From: Candidatus Hydrogenedentota bacterium
GTDB taxonomy: Bacteria > Hydrogenedentota > Hydrogenedentia > Hydrogenedentales > JAEUWI01
Direction of reading: 5' to 3'
Assembly (NCBI GenBank): GCA_016182605.1
Contig: JACPGE010000056.1
Coordinates: forward strand, 92,964-156,963
Length of the DNA: 64,000 nt
In this document: positions 25,193-34,473 of the stretch, piece by piece
Layout of the letters: every line of letters begins with the position of its first letter
Numbering within the stretch: the first letter of the stretch is position 1
Translations under genes and position numbers: made by a program
Notes under the pieces: generated by a model
Seen by the model: the letters and a program-made list of their open reading frames with translations, nothing else
Database searches by the model: none
What the model was told of the DNA's origin: nothing

Positions 25193-26476
25193 ATGAAATT
25201 TGCCGTGATCGGCGGTGGAAGTTCCTACTCCCCGGAATTGTTGGACGGTCTCTTTTCGCGCCTGGAGCAGATTCCCGTTACCGAGGTCTGGCTCATGGAT
25301 CCGGATGAGGGCCGCCTCGCGATCAACGGTGCCTTCGCCCAGCGGATGGCGGCACGCCACGGCAACCCCTTCACGGTGCACACCACCACCAACATGCGCG
25401 ATGCAGTGAAGGACGCGAAGTACGTCATTACCCAGATTCGCGTCGGCCAGATGCCCGCCCGCATCAATGACGAAAAGCTGGGGCTCCGCCACAACATCAT
25501 CGGCCAGGAAACCACCGGGGTGGGCGGCTTTGCCTGCGCCCTGCGCACCATACCCCGGATTCTCGAAGTGGCCCACGCGATGGAAGAACTTTCCCCCCAG
25601 GGCTACCTGCTGAACTTCACCAACCCCGCGGGCATCGTGACGGAGGGCGTCCTCAAGCACAGTTCCATCACCAGTGTAGGCCTGTGCAATGTGCCGATCG
25701 GCATGATTATGGACATGATCGGCCACACCGGCGGCACGGTGGAAGACATTGAACTGGACTATGTGGGCCTTAACCATCTTTCTTGGGTGCGCCATTTCCG
25801 CAAGGCGGGCAAGGATGTGACGGCCGAGGTGCTCGAAGCCTTTTTTGAGAACGCGCGCAAGGAGTGGGAGCACGCGGGCACGCGGGAGAACATGATCGCC
25901 GCCATGCGCAGCCTCAACATGTTCTGCAACTATTACCTCCAGTACTTCTACTCCACCGACACGGTCCTGGAGACGATTAAGGCGAAATCCACCACGCGCG
26001 GCGAAGATGTTGTCGAGGTGGAGAAGGCGCTCTTCGCGAAGTACAGCGACCCGAACCTCACCGAGAAGCCGGAGGAACTCAGCAAGCGCGGCGGCGCCCA
26101 TTATTCCACTGCGGCGTTCTACCTCATTGACGGGATCGAGAACGACCGCCAGAACCGCCAGATCGTGTGTTGCCGGAACAATGGCGCCATTCCCACCTTC
26201 GACGACGACGTCTCCGTGGAGGTCTCGGCGTTGATCGGCAAGGACGGGGCGAAGGCCATTCCGCAGAGCGCGCCCGAGCCGGCCATTCGCGGCTTGATGC
26301 AGCATGTGAAAGCCTATGAGTCCCTGACGGTGCAGGCGGCGGTGACCGGCGACCGGGAAACGGCTTTCCAGGCCTTGCTCCTGAATCCGCTGACGCCGAA
26401 TGCGGGGGGCTGCAAGGCCCTGCTCGACGATCTGCTCGAAGTGAACAAGCCGTATTTGCAGGGCACCTTCTTCTAA
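25193..26476 (+). CDS. Family 4 glycoside hydrolase (6-phospho-beta-glucosidase type)
   Basis: A 427-aa NAD+- and metal-dependent glycosidase. The N-terminal Rossmann motif is VIGGGSSYSPELLDG. QIRVGQMPARINDEKL, NIIGQETTGVGGFACALRT, NFTNPAGIV, GLCNVPIGM (metal-binding Cys) and DYVGLNHLSW (metal-binding His) are all typical of GH4. The sequence is closest in pattern to 6-phospho-beta-glucosidases, but phosphorylated-substrate specificity cannot be shown. No PTS genes are nearby. The ATG at 25193 has GAGGG upstream. It precedes purC by 49 bp on the same strand. Confidence 0.92.
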   Translation: MKFAVIGGGSSYSPELLDGLFSRLEQIPVTEVWLMDPDEGRLAINGAFAQRMAARHGNPFTVHTTTNMRDAVKDAKYVITQIRVGQMPARINDEKLGLRHNIIGQETTGVGGFACALRTIPRILEVAHAMEELSPQGYLLNFTNPAGIVTEGVLKHSSITSVGLCNVPIGMIMDMIGHTGGTVEDIELDYVGLNHLSWVRHFRKAGKDVTAEVLEAFFENARKEWEHAGTRENMIAAMRSLNMFCNYYLQYFYSTDTVLETIKAKSTTRGEDVVEVEKALFAKYSDPNLTEKPEELSKRGGAHYSTAAFYLIDGIENDRQNRQIVCCRNNGAIPTFDDDVSVEVSALIGKDGAKAIPQSAPEPAIRGLMQHVKAYESLTVQAAVTGDRETAFQALLLNPLTPNAGGCKALLDDLLEVNKPYLQGTFF

Positions 26477-26525
26477 TTCCCTGCTCCCGATACCGTGCAC
26501 CCCAACCATCGAGGCACCAGAACTC

Positions 26526-27419
26526 ATGAGCCGTGGCGCTGTTCTCGAAACCCGTGTTCCTTCCCTGCCGGAACCGGTACGGGGCAAGGTGCGCGACATC
26601 TACGACCTCGGCGATACCCTGCTCATCGTGGCCACGGACCGGATCTCGGCCTTCGACTGGATCAACCCGGTCGGCATTCCCGGCAAGGGGAAGATTCTCA
26701 CGCAGATCTCGGTCTTCTGGTTCGATTTTCTGGGAGACAGCATCCGGCATCACCTGATTTCGACGGATCTCAAGGATTTCCCCGCCCCCTTCCAGGAGGC
26801 GGCGGACCAGTTCGAAAAACGCTCCATGCTCGTCAAGAAATGTGCTATGCTTCCCGTAGAGGTGGTCATCCGCGGCTACCTCGCCGGAAGTGGATGGAAA
26901 GAGTACCGCGAGCAGGGCACCGTGTGCGGCATAGGCCTGCCGCCGGGGCTCCTCGAATCAAGCGAGTTGCCCGAGCCATTGTATACCCCGGCCACCAAAG
27001 CGACCGACGGCCACGACATCAATATTTCTCCTGACGAAGCGGGCGCTATTATTGGCGGCGCGCTCAATGCGGAAGTGGCGGGGCTGGCGAAGGAGGTCTA
27101 CCGGCGCGGGCGGGAATACGCCGCAGGACGCGGCATCATTCTGTGCGATACGAAGTTTGAGTTTGGCGTCCGGGATGGCGCACTGGTGCTGGCGGATGAG
27201 ATCATGACCCCGGACTCCTCGCGCTTCTGGCCGGCGGACCAATATGCGCCGGGCCGGGGCCAGCCCAGTTTTGACAAGCAGTTCGTGCGGGACTATCTGG
27301 AGACGACCGGCTGGGACAAGAATTCTCCCCAGCCCCCCTTGCCGGATTCCGTTGTGGAACAGACCAGGGCCAAGTACCTGGAGGCGTATCAACTTCTCAC
27401 CGGTCAAAAGGATATCTAA
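26526..27419 (+). CDS. purC: Phosphoribosylaminoimidazole-succinocarboxamide synthase (SAICAR synthetase)
   Basis: A 297-aa purine-pathway enzyme that couples CAIR and aspartate using ATP. Motifs: GKVRDIYDLGDTLLIVATDR, ISAFDWINPVGIPGKG, PVEVVIRGYLAGSGWKEY, ILCDTKFEFGV and LADEIMTPDSSRFWPADQY. It is the longer eukaryote-like form (about 300 aa) rather than the 235-aa E. coli form. The stop is 3 bp before the purF start, so the two form an operon. Confidence 0.95.
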   Translation: MSRGAVLETRVPSLPEPVRGKVRDIYDLGDTLLIVATDRISAFDWINPVGIPGKGKILTQISVFWFDFLGDSIRHHLISTDLKDFPAPFQEAADQFEKRSMLVKKCAMLPVEVVIRGYLAGSGWKEYREQGTVCGIGLPPGLLESSELPEPLYTPATKATDGHDINISPDEAGAIIGGALNAEVAGLAKEVYRRGREYAAGRGIILCDTKFEFGVRDGALVLADEIMTPDSSRFWPADQYAPGRGQPSFDKQFVRDYLETTGWDKNSPQPPLPDSVVEQTRAKYLEAYQLLTGQKDI

Positions 27420-27422
27420 GCC

Positions 27423-28925
27423 ATGACGCGCGAAGAACTCGATGCCCTCATCGCCAATCCCCCGCCCCTCTACCAGCACCGCCTGATCCCCTCCGAAAAA
27501 GGGGACCACATGCGGGACGAGTGCGGGGTCTTTGCGGTCTTCGGCCACGAAGAAGCGGCGCGCCTCACGTACCTCGGGCTCTACGCCCTGCAACACCGGG
27601 GCCAGGAAGGCGCGGGCATCGTGTGCGCGCACCACGGGGAACTGACCGCACACCGCGGCGTGGGGCTCGTCTCGGACGTCTTCAAGCCGCACAAGCTGGC
27701 GCGCGTCAAGGGCGACGTGGGCATTGGGCACGTGCGCTATTCCACCTTTGGCACCAGCAACCTGCGCAACGTGCAGCCCCTGGTGGCGGATTACGCCCGC
27801 GGTTCGGTCGCCGTGGCGCACAACGGCAACCTCGTGAATGCAAGCGTCCTGCGCGAACAGCTCGAAGAAATGGGCGCGATCTTTCAGTCCACCACCGATA
27901 CCGAAGTGATCATCCACCGGATCAGCCGTTCCCAAGGCGCGGATTTCACGGAATCCGTCATCGACAGCCTCAGCGGCCTGATGGGCGCCTACTCCGTGGT
28001 GGTGATGAACGGCGAAGAGATCGTCGCCGCCCGCGACCCCCTCGGTTTCCGGCCCCTGTGGCTCGGTGAACTGGACGGCGCCTACATCGTCGCGAGTGAA
28101 ACCTGCGCCCTCGACATTATCGACGCCGACTACGTGCGCGAGATTGAGCCAGGCGAAGTGATCACGCTCAACCGCGACGGCATGCGCTCCCAGAAGCCCT
28201 TCCCGCCCGTCGTGCCGAAGCAGTGCATCTTCGAGTTTATTTACGTGTCGCGTCCGGACAGCGACATCTTCGGCCGGCCGGTGGACGAAGTGCGCAAGGC
28301 CTTCGGCGCCGCTCTGGCCACCCAGGCCCCGGTGGATGCCGACATCGTTATGGCTGTGCCCGACTCTTCGAATCCCGCGGCACTCGGCTATTCGCATGCT
28401 TCGGGCATTCCCTTCGACATGGGGATCATCCGCAACCACTACGTCGGCCGGACCTTCATCGAGCCCGAACAGGGCATCCGCGATTTCGGTGTAAAGATCA
28501 AGCTGAACCCCAGCCGCAGCGCCATAGAAGGCAAGCGCATCGTCCTGGTGGACGACAGCATTGTGCGCGGCACCACGGCGCGCAAGATCATCAAGATGCT
28601 CCGCAGGAATGGCGCGAAAGAGATCCACTTCCGCGTCTCCTCGCCCGAGATTATCAACTCCTGCTTCTACGGCATCGACACCTCCAACCCCAGCAAGCTC
28701 ATTGCGCACAACATGAACGCGGAAGAGATCCGCGGCTTCCTCGGCGTAGATTCTTTGTCCTACCTCAGCATTGAAAACATGCTCGCCGCCACCAAGTGCA
28801 ATCCCGACCACTTCTGCCTGGGCTGCTTCACCAGCAAGTACCCCACACCCACCCCGCACGATTTCCTGCCCAGCCGGAACAACCACCGCCACGTGGACCA
28901 CAGCATGGAGGTCTACGCGCAGTAG
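27423..28925 (+). CDS. purF: Amidophosphoribosyltransferase (Fe-S type, with propeptide)
   Basis: A 500-aa enzyme that makes phosphoribosylamine from PRPP and glutamine, the first committed purine step. The Ntn glutaminase nucleophile is the cysteine in RDECGVFAVFG (C34 from this start), so a propeptide of about 33 residues would be removed. An ATG at residue 30, preceded by AAAGGGG, is a real alternative. The PRPP-binding motif is IVLVDDSIVRGTTARK. The four cluster cysteines of the B. subtilis type are visible in KQCIFEF, SCFYGID and CLGCFTSKYP, so a [4Fe-4S] cluster is expected. Confidence 0.95.
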   Translation: MTREELDALIANPPPLYQHRLIPSEKGDHMRDECGVFAVFGHEEAARLTYLGLYALQHRGQEGAGIVCAHHGELTAHRGVGLVSDVFKPHKLARVKGDVGIGHVRYSTFGTSNLRNVQPLVADYARGSVAVAHNGNLVNASVLREQLEEMGAIFQSTTDTEVIIHRISRSQGADFTESVIDSLSGLMGAYSVVVMNGEEIVAARDPLGFRPLWLGELDGAYIVASETCALDIIDADYVREIEPGEVITLNRDGMRSQKPFPPVVPKQCIFEFIYVSRPDSDIFGRPVDEVRKAFGAALATQAPVDADIVMAVPDSSNPAALGYSHASGIPFDMGIIRNHYVGRTFIEPEQGIRDFGVKIKLNPSRSAIEGKRIVLVDDSIVRGTTARKIIKMLRRNGAKEIHFRVSSPEIINSCFYGIDTSNPSKLIAHNMNAEEIRGFLGVDSLSYLSIENMLAATKCNPDHFCLGCFTSKYPTPTPHDFLPSRNNHRHVDHSMEVYAQ

Positions 28926-29534
28926 GGGGAAGGGAAGGGGAGGCCGGAAGTTTGCATTGCGATACCCGTTGGCATTGCAGCGTTGATAGGAATGATGGAG
29001 GCGAGGGGACTGTAGTCTTGATGAAAACGTTCCGGGGACAGCCCCGCGCCGGTGCGGGACGGCGCTGCGGCGCTCAGGAGATGAACACCCGGCGGGGACA
29101 GCCCCCTTGGCCTCCCAATAACCCGTCTCGTAGACTGAGATTCCTGTCAAACGGCCATCTCGAACGCAGTGAGCGATCTGCTCCGGCACGCCGCATCTTT
29201 TCCATGTGCTCCGCGGTACGCGAAGTGCCTTGATCCTCCAGAGGCTTGTACTTGCCCATCGTGTTGGCATCTCGAACGCAGTGAGCGATCTCAGGGGGCT
29301 GTCCCCGCCGGGGCCATAGACCCCGGCCCCGCAGCCCTATCCCACACCGGCGTGGGGCTGTCCCCGGGCATTGCGGCGTGGTGTCGTTGCGTGAATCCCC
29401 TTCCTGGGATCGCTGAGTTGCACTCGGCCTTGATCTCTCACAACTTCGGTTGCAGCTATGCCGCGCCAGGAGGATGAAAATCCTGGCGTTGGCGTGTGGC
29501 ACGGGGATGGGGGGCCGAGGACGCTGGCGATGCT
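28926..29534. other. Intergenic region filled with short repeats
   Basis: About 600 bp with no credible gene. It has several copies of GGGGACAGCCCC or its complement (about 29033, 29095, 29297 and 29350). A 24-bp direct repeat occurs at 29156-29179 and 29268-29291. The stretch looks like repeat debris downstream of purF and facing the end of the next minus-strand gene. Confidence 0.6.
29156..29291. repeat. 24-bp direct repeat pair (29156-29179 and 29268-29291)
   Basis: Two identical copies beginning CATCTCGAACGCAGTGAGCG and ending ATCT, 112 bp apart, within repeat-rich intergenic DNA. Confidence 0.7.
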
Positions 29535-30434
29535 TCAGGGGTCTTCGCTTTGGGTGGGCGCGAGGTCCGGGCACAGCATTTTCAGGCACTCGGGGCAAAC
29601 GCAATGGCTGAAGTCGATGCTGGTGTGTTTGCTCACGTAGGTCTCAATCTGTTGCCAGTAACCGTCGTCCTGGCGCACTTTCTTGCAGTTGGCACAGATC
29701 GGGAGCATTCCGGAGAGGGTGCGAATATCTTCCAGGGCGTGTTGCAGTTGCATGCGGGCATGTTCCTCGCGGTCCAGAGCCAGGTGCTTGAGGCGCTTTT
29801 GGCGCCCGCTGCGTGTGGCGAGCCAGCAGCCGGCCAGCGTGGTGAGCAGGATCGTGCTGAAGAAGGAAATGTGGTAAGGACCGCTCGGGGGTAACTTGTG
29901 GAACCAGAAGAGGAGGATCAGCGCCACGGTGTACGGAAGGGTGACCAGGAGTTGGAGGCGCAGGGGCACCGGAAGGCCGGAGTAGACAATGAAGAGGATA
30001 AAGGTATCGACCAGAAAATGGCCCATGTATTCGGGGGGGCGGCCCAAATCGATGAGGAAGGCCATGACGACGAAGGTGAAGGCTATGAGCGTGAGCGTGC
30101 GGTCGAACTGCAGGGTGTTCTGAAGGCGCGGAATGAGGATCAATCCGGTCAGGAAGATGATGACTTCGCAGACCCGGAGAACAAAAAGATATCTCAGGGG
30201 TGCCGGGCTGTCCCGCATCAGGAAGTCGTTGATGACGAAGGCGAAGATGACCGGGAGCAGCAACAGGATGAAGACGCGGGCCTGTTGTTTTTCGCCTGCG
30301 AGGGCTTGGGTGCGATAGGTGCACTCGGTGCCGGCCGCATGGAATTCGTCCAGCCCCAGGCGGAAGGCGGCGTTTTCCCGGGTTGTGCCGGCGGGATCCG
30401 GGGGGTCCTGGAATGTGTGGCTTGCTTTGGTCAC
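29535..30434 (-). CDS. Six-helix membrane protein with C-terminal Cys-rich signalling-type tail
   Basis: A 299-aa protein with about six transmembrane helices (residues 55-215). A short coiled linker follows, then a tail with LSGMLPICANCKKVRQDDGY and HCVCPECLKML. The CxxC-x(about 30)-CxCxxC tail is often found at the end of PAS or histidine-kinase-like sensors and may bind a metal or act as a connector. No kinase or GGDEF domain is present, so this is the tail on a bare membrane module. The start is GTG at 30434 with TGGAG 7 nt upstream; the extension to 30503 is less likely. Confidence 0.7.
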   Translation of the reverse strand: MTKASHTFQDPPDPAGTTRENAAFRLGLDEFHAAGTECTYRTQALAGEKQQARVFILLLLPVIFAFVINDFLMRDSPAPLRYLFVLRVCEVIIFLTGLILIPRLQNTLQFDRTLTLIAFTFVVMAFLIDLGRPPEYMGHFLVDTFILFIVYSGLPVPLRLQLLVTLPYTVALILLFWFHKLPPSGPYHISFFSTILLTTLAGCWLATRSGRQKRLKHLALDREEHARMQLQHALEDIRTLSGMLPICANCKKVRQDDGYWQQIETYVSKHTSIDFSHCVCPECLKMLCPDLAPTQSEDP

Positions 30435-30548
30435 GCGGCACTCCAGTCGCAGTAACAGGGATGGCACGCCGGCAGCAAGGTAAAGGCGCCGCTGGAGCAC
30501 CAATCAGAGTTCGAACAAGGACAGGATATAGGAGTGCGTCCGAATTGT

Positions 30549-32456
30549 CTATACAGAGATTGGTGTGGAAGTTTTCAGGAAGGAGCGGGCGCTGGCGGCC
30601 AATCCCGCAGTGTTCAAGTCGTGCACGGCAAGCTGTTCTTCGCGCGTGGCCTGCTCGCTGAAGATGTCCGGGATTCCCATACGGAGGATGCGCAACTCGT
30701 GCAGCCGGCGTGTATCCGCGGCGTACTCCAGTATGGCCGAACCAAAGCCGCCATGGAGGGTGTTCTCTTCTACCGTGATCAGGGGCCGATCGAGGAGCTT
30801 GTCGATGAGACCGGTATCAAGAGGCTTGATATGGCGGGCATCCGCGACGCCTACGGAAAAGCCCTCTTGCTCCAGCAGCGTTGCGGCTTCCAGGCAATCC
30901 TTCAGGATGGGACCAATCGCCAGAAAGGTGGCGTCGTCGCCGTGACGCAGGATTTCCCCCCGGGTGATGTCCCGGTTCTCTGCGTCCCCTATTGTGGGGG
31001 CCTGTCCACGTGCATAGCGGATGGCCACCGGAAGTTCCTGTTCCAGAGCCCAGTGGAGGAGGAGACGCGTGTCCACGTCGTCGCGCGGGGCGGCAATCTT
31101 GAGGCCGGGCACGCAGCGCAGGAAGGAGATATCGAAGGTGCCGTTCTGCGTGGGGCTGTCTTCGCCCACAAGCCCGGCGCGGTCCAGGGCGAAAACGACG
31201 GGCAGCTTCTGAATGCACACGTCGTGGAGGAGCTGATCGTAGCCGCGTTGCAAAAACGTGGAGTAGATCGCGGCTACGGGGCGCATGCCCTGTGTGGCGA
31301 GGCCCGCCGCAAAGGTGACGGCGTGCTGTTCGCAAATACCCACATCGAAGAACTGCTTCGGGGCGACTTCTTCTATCTTGTCGAGTCCCGTGCCCGTGGG
31401 CATGGCGGCCGTAATGGCGACCACGCGTTTGTCTTTCTTGACGGCTTCAATCATGGCGCTGGTGAAGGCGTCTGTGAAGGTGCGCACGGGAGCCTTGGCC
31501 GCCTCTTGTTTGGCGGGCAGGGGGTTGCCTTCTTCATCATTCTTGATGCTGCCCAGGGCGAGCGGCTTCACGCCGTGATACTTGAGCGGGTCTTCTTCTG
31601 CTGCCTTGAGACCCTTGCCCTTGTCGGTGCGGCAGTGCAGCAGAATGGGGCCTTGCAGCTTCTTGATGTTGGAAAGGCATTCGATGAGCATCGGCAGGTC
31701 GTGGCCGTCCACGGGGCCCACATAATTGACGCCAAGCTCCTGGAAGAGCGCCCCTTTGGTGATATAGCCCTTGACCGTCTTCTCAATATCCTGGATGTGA
31801 CGCGTCATGCGATCGCCCAGGACACTCTGCACAAAGCTCTTCACATCCTGCTTGGCGCGCTTGTAGGGTTCGGCGGTAATGAGGCGGTTGAAGTAGTTGG
31901 AGAAGGCGCCCACATTCGGTGAAATGGACATCTCGTTGTCGTTGAGAATGACGAGCATATTCGTGCCCAGGTGGCCGGCGTGGCAGAGTCCTTCCAGTGC
32001 CATGCCCGCAGTCAGCGCGCCGTCGCCGATGAGGGCGATCACGTTGAAATCGAGGCCCAGCCTGTCGCGGGCAGCGGCCATACCGACCGCCGCGGAAATC
32101 GAGGTGGAACTGTGGCCCGTGCCGAAGCAGTCGTATTCGCTCTCGGAAATCTTGGGGTAGCCGCTGATGCCGTGCTGCTTCCGGATCGTGTGGAACACGT
32201 CCCGCCGGCCAGTCAGCAGTTTGTGGGCGTAGCACTGGTGGCCCACGTCCCAGATGAGCTGATCGGTACCCACGTCGTACACGTAATGAAGCGCCAGGGT
32301 CAGTTCCACCACCCCAAGCGGGGATGCCAGGTGGCCACCGTTCTGATTGACGACGGAAATAATCCGTTCCCGCACTTCACTGGCGAGTTCGTGCAACTCC
32401 TTAATCGAGAGTTGCTTGATATCGCGGGGGCTGTTGATGCGTTCGAGTAGCGCCAT
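30549..32456 (-). CDS. dxs: 1-deoxy-D-xylulose-5-phosphate synthase
   Basis: A 635-aa ThDP enzyme that condenses pyruvate and glyceraldehyde-3-phosphate, the entry step of the MEP pathway that ispD and ispF serve at 5.4-6.6 kb. Motifs: NGGHLASPLGVVELTLALHY, WDVGHQCYAHKLLTGR, the ThDP motif GDGALTAGMALEGLCHAG with NDNEMSIS, and the transketolase C-terminal region. Length is normal. The ATG at 32456 was taken. The gene ends 114 bp before the upstream start of the next minus-strand gene; no operon partner is evident. Confidence 0.96.
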   Translation of the reverse strand: MALLERINSPRDIKQLSIKELHELASEVRERIISVVNQNGGHLASPLGVVELTLALHYVYDVGTDQLIWDVGHQCYAHKLLTGRRDVFHTIRKQHGISGYPKISESEYDCFGTGHSSTSISAAVGMAAARDRLGLDFNVIALIGDGALTAGMALEGLCHAGHLGTNMLVILNDNEMSISPNVGAFSNYFNRLITAEPYKRAKQDVKSFVQSVLGDRMTRHIQDIEKTVKGYITKGALFQELGVNYVGPVDGHDLPMLIECLSNIKKLQGPILLHCRTDKGKGLKAAEEDPLKYHGVKPLALGSIKNDEEGNPLPAKQEAAKAPVRTFTDAFTSAMIEAVKKDKRVVAITAAMPTGTGLDKIEEVAPKQFFDVGICEQHAVTFAAGLATQGMRPVAAIYSTFLQRGYDQLLHDVCIQKLPVVFALDRAGLVGEDSPTQNGTFDISFLRCVPGLKIAAPRDDVDTRLLLHWALEQELPVAIRYARGQAPTIGDAENRDITRGEILRHGDDATFLAIGPILKDCLEAATLLEQEGFSVGVADARHIKPLDTGLIDKLLDRPLITVEENTLHGGFGSAILEYAADTRRLHELRILRMGIPDIFSEQATREEQLAVHDLNTAGLAASARSFLKTSTPISV

Positions 32457-32585
32457 GGATCCTTTGACTCAATGGTTATGGAGCGGGGTGCGTTCGGTCC
32501 CAATACCCGGCAAGTTCCCAGCACGCACCTACCCGGCCTCCTTGGTCCAGAGTATACCACAAGCCCAGCCGCAATCTTGCAGCGA

Positions 32586-34121
32586 TCAGGCGATCAGCAT
32601 GGCCCGTAACGCGGCCTTGTCCAGTGCGCCCTCCGGGGTGCGTGGCAAGGTGTCCACGAGGTGGATGCGGCGCGGGCATTTATAGGATGCCAGGTGCTTG
32701 CGGCAATGTGCCGTCAAGACTTTTTCCGCATCGTCCAGAGGCTCCCGGAGTATGACGAACGCAATCCCTTCCTCGCCCCGGATCTCTTCGGGCTTCCCTG
32801 CCAGGGCCGCTTCGGCCACCGCAGGGTGTTCCTCCAGCACCAGTTCCACTTCCTTGGGATAGACGTTCAGACCCGAGCACAAGAGCATGTCCTTGATGAG
32901 GCCGGTGATGAAAATGTAGCCGTCCGCGTCCATATACCCGCGATCGCCGGTGTGGAGCCAGCCCCCTTGAAAGATCGCTTCGGTTGCTTCTGGCGCGTTC
33001 AAGTAGCCCTTCATGAGGTTGTGCCCGCGAATGACAATCTCCGCCTCCTCGCCCGGCTTCGCAAAGGTCCCATCCGGGCGCATGATCTGCACCTCCACCC
33101 CCCAAATGGGCAGGCCAATCGAGCCGGGCCGGTTCTTCTCCGGGCTCGGATTAAAAGAGACCACGGGGCTCGTTTCGGTGAGGCCATACCCTTCCAAAAC
33201 CTGGATACCGTATCTATCGCGAATCTTGTCCGCGAGTTCCATGGACATCGCTGCGCCGCCGGTTACCGCAAGGCGGATTTTGGAGACGTCGTAATCATCG
33301 TCTTTCTTTCCGTAAAGAAAGTAGTGGAACATCGTCGGCACCAGGGCAATGACCGTAACGCCATGTTCCCGGATCGCTTCGAAGACCTTCCCCGCTTCGA
33401 AGCGCGGGAGCATGACGACCTTGGCCCCGGCCAGGAGCGGGGCATTCAACATGACCACCTGACCGAAACTGTGGAAGAGCGGCAGGGCCGCCAGGAGGCT
33501 GTCCTCGGGGGTATATTTCAGCAGGATGAGCCCGCAGGTCTGGGCGTTCTGAAACATATTGAAATGCGTGAGTTCGGCGCCCAGGGCCTTTCCGGAGGTC
33601 GCCGCGGTATAGAGAATAACCGCAGTGTCGTCCGGGTTCGTCTGGGCTTTGTCGAATTCCGTGTCTGCCTGGGCAAAAAGGCTTACAAAGGACTCGCCCG
33701 TCTCCGGCACTTCGGGGATCAGGGCGGATTCGACCTGGATCAGGCTGTGGCAAGCCGCAGCCATATCAAAGGCCTCGACGGCCTCCTGGGCCAGGTCTTT
33801 CCATACGAAGAGCGCCGCAGCCTGGGTGTCTTCGAGCACATGGAGAATCTCGCGGCTCTTGAAGAGCACATTCAGGGTGACCACGGTCGCGCCCGTATAG
33901 AGCACCCCATAGTAAATCATGGCGAACTGGGGGATATTGGGCAGCATGACCACCACACGGCTGCCTGGGCCAATGTTCTTGGCGTGGAGCAGGTTGGCCA
34001 CCCGTTTTGCGGCGGCCTGGAGTTCTGCGTAGCTAAGAACAAAATTGTCGAGTGCGACTGCGGGGCGCTCCGGATACTGCCTGGCCGGCAGATCGAGGCA
34101 GTCCACCAGATTCAAACTCAT
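32586..34121 (-). CDS. Divergent ANL-superfamily (acyl-CoA ligase-like) protein, catalytic residues altered
   Basis: A 511-aa protein with the complete ANL fold: YGVLYTGATVVTLNVLFKS, EGYGLTETSPVVSFNP, GGWLHTGDRGYMDADGYIFI and KDMLLCSGLNVYPKEVE. The P-loop at residues 171-181 reads YTAATSGKALG instead of the usual YTSGTTGKPKG. The C-terminal lysine that catalyses adenylation is missing, the site reading PEGALDKAALR (A499). Both changes are clear in the DNA. The protein could be a non-catalytic paralogue, a slow adenylating enzyme or an acyl-binding protein. The family has known variants with similar P-loops. It is upstream of dxs on the same strand. Confidence 0.8.
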   Translation of the reverse strand: MSLNLVDCLDLPARQYPERPAVALDNFVLSYAELQAAAKRVANLLHAKNIGPGSRVVVMLPNIPQFAMIYYGVLYTGATVVTLNVLFKSREILHVLEDTQAAALFVWKDLAQEAVEAFDMAAACHSLIQVESALIPEVPETGESFVSLFAQADTEFDKAQTNPDDTAVILYTAATSGKALGAELTHFNMFQNAQTCGLILLKYTPEDSLLAALPLFHSFGQVVMLNAPLLAGAKVVMLPRFEAGKVFEAIREHGVTVIALVPTMFHYFLYGKKDDDYDVSKIRLAVTGGAAMSMELADKIRDRYGIQVLEGYGLTETSPVVSFNPSPEKNRPGSIGLPIWGVEVQIMRPDGTFAKPGEEAEIVIRGHNLMKGYLNAPEATEAIFQGGWLHTGDRGYMDADGYIFITGLIKDMLLCSGLNVYPKEVELVLEEHPAVAEAALAGKPEEIRGEEGIAFVILREPLDDAEKVLTAHCRKHLASYKCPRRIHLVDTLPRTPEGALDKAALRAMLIA

Positions 34122-34473
34122 GTGTCGGACTTTCTAAGATAATGTGGTTGTGGCGCTTGTAGGAAATGGAAACATACAGGGTTGCCGCGCACGTGGATGG
34201 GGCGGCGGAAGTATATCATCCGTGCGGGATCCAATCCCAATTGGACGGGTTTTTCGCCAAGCTTTTGGCGCCGGGTTGCGTTCGAAGCGGGAGATTGAAA
34301 TAATACACCTTGCTGTTCCTGCCGCTTCGAATCGCGCTCCAGCGCTTCAGGCCGGAGACAGGCGCCCTTATTTTCCTTCCGTACCCCTTCCCGATCCTGT
34401 ATTCAACATGTTGATTTTGTTGGGCTTATGATCTAATCTGGCGCCTTGGCGCGCGGCGTGCGGCGAGGATCCC

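Noticed and set aside
26958-29270. 770-aa minus-strand open frame
   Set aside because: It is antisense to purC and purF and has His/Val/Asp-rich antiframe composition with no motif.
30534-31922. 462-aa plus-strand open frame
   Set aside because: It is antisense to dxs, which carries all expected motifs.
34122-34473. Mg2+ riboswitch (M-box) before mgtE
   Set aside because: No long conserved stem or known M-box pattern was seen in the 350 bp upstream.
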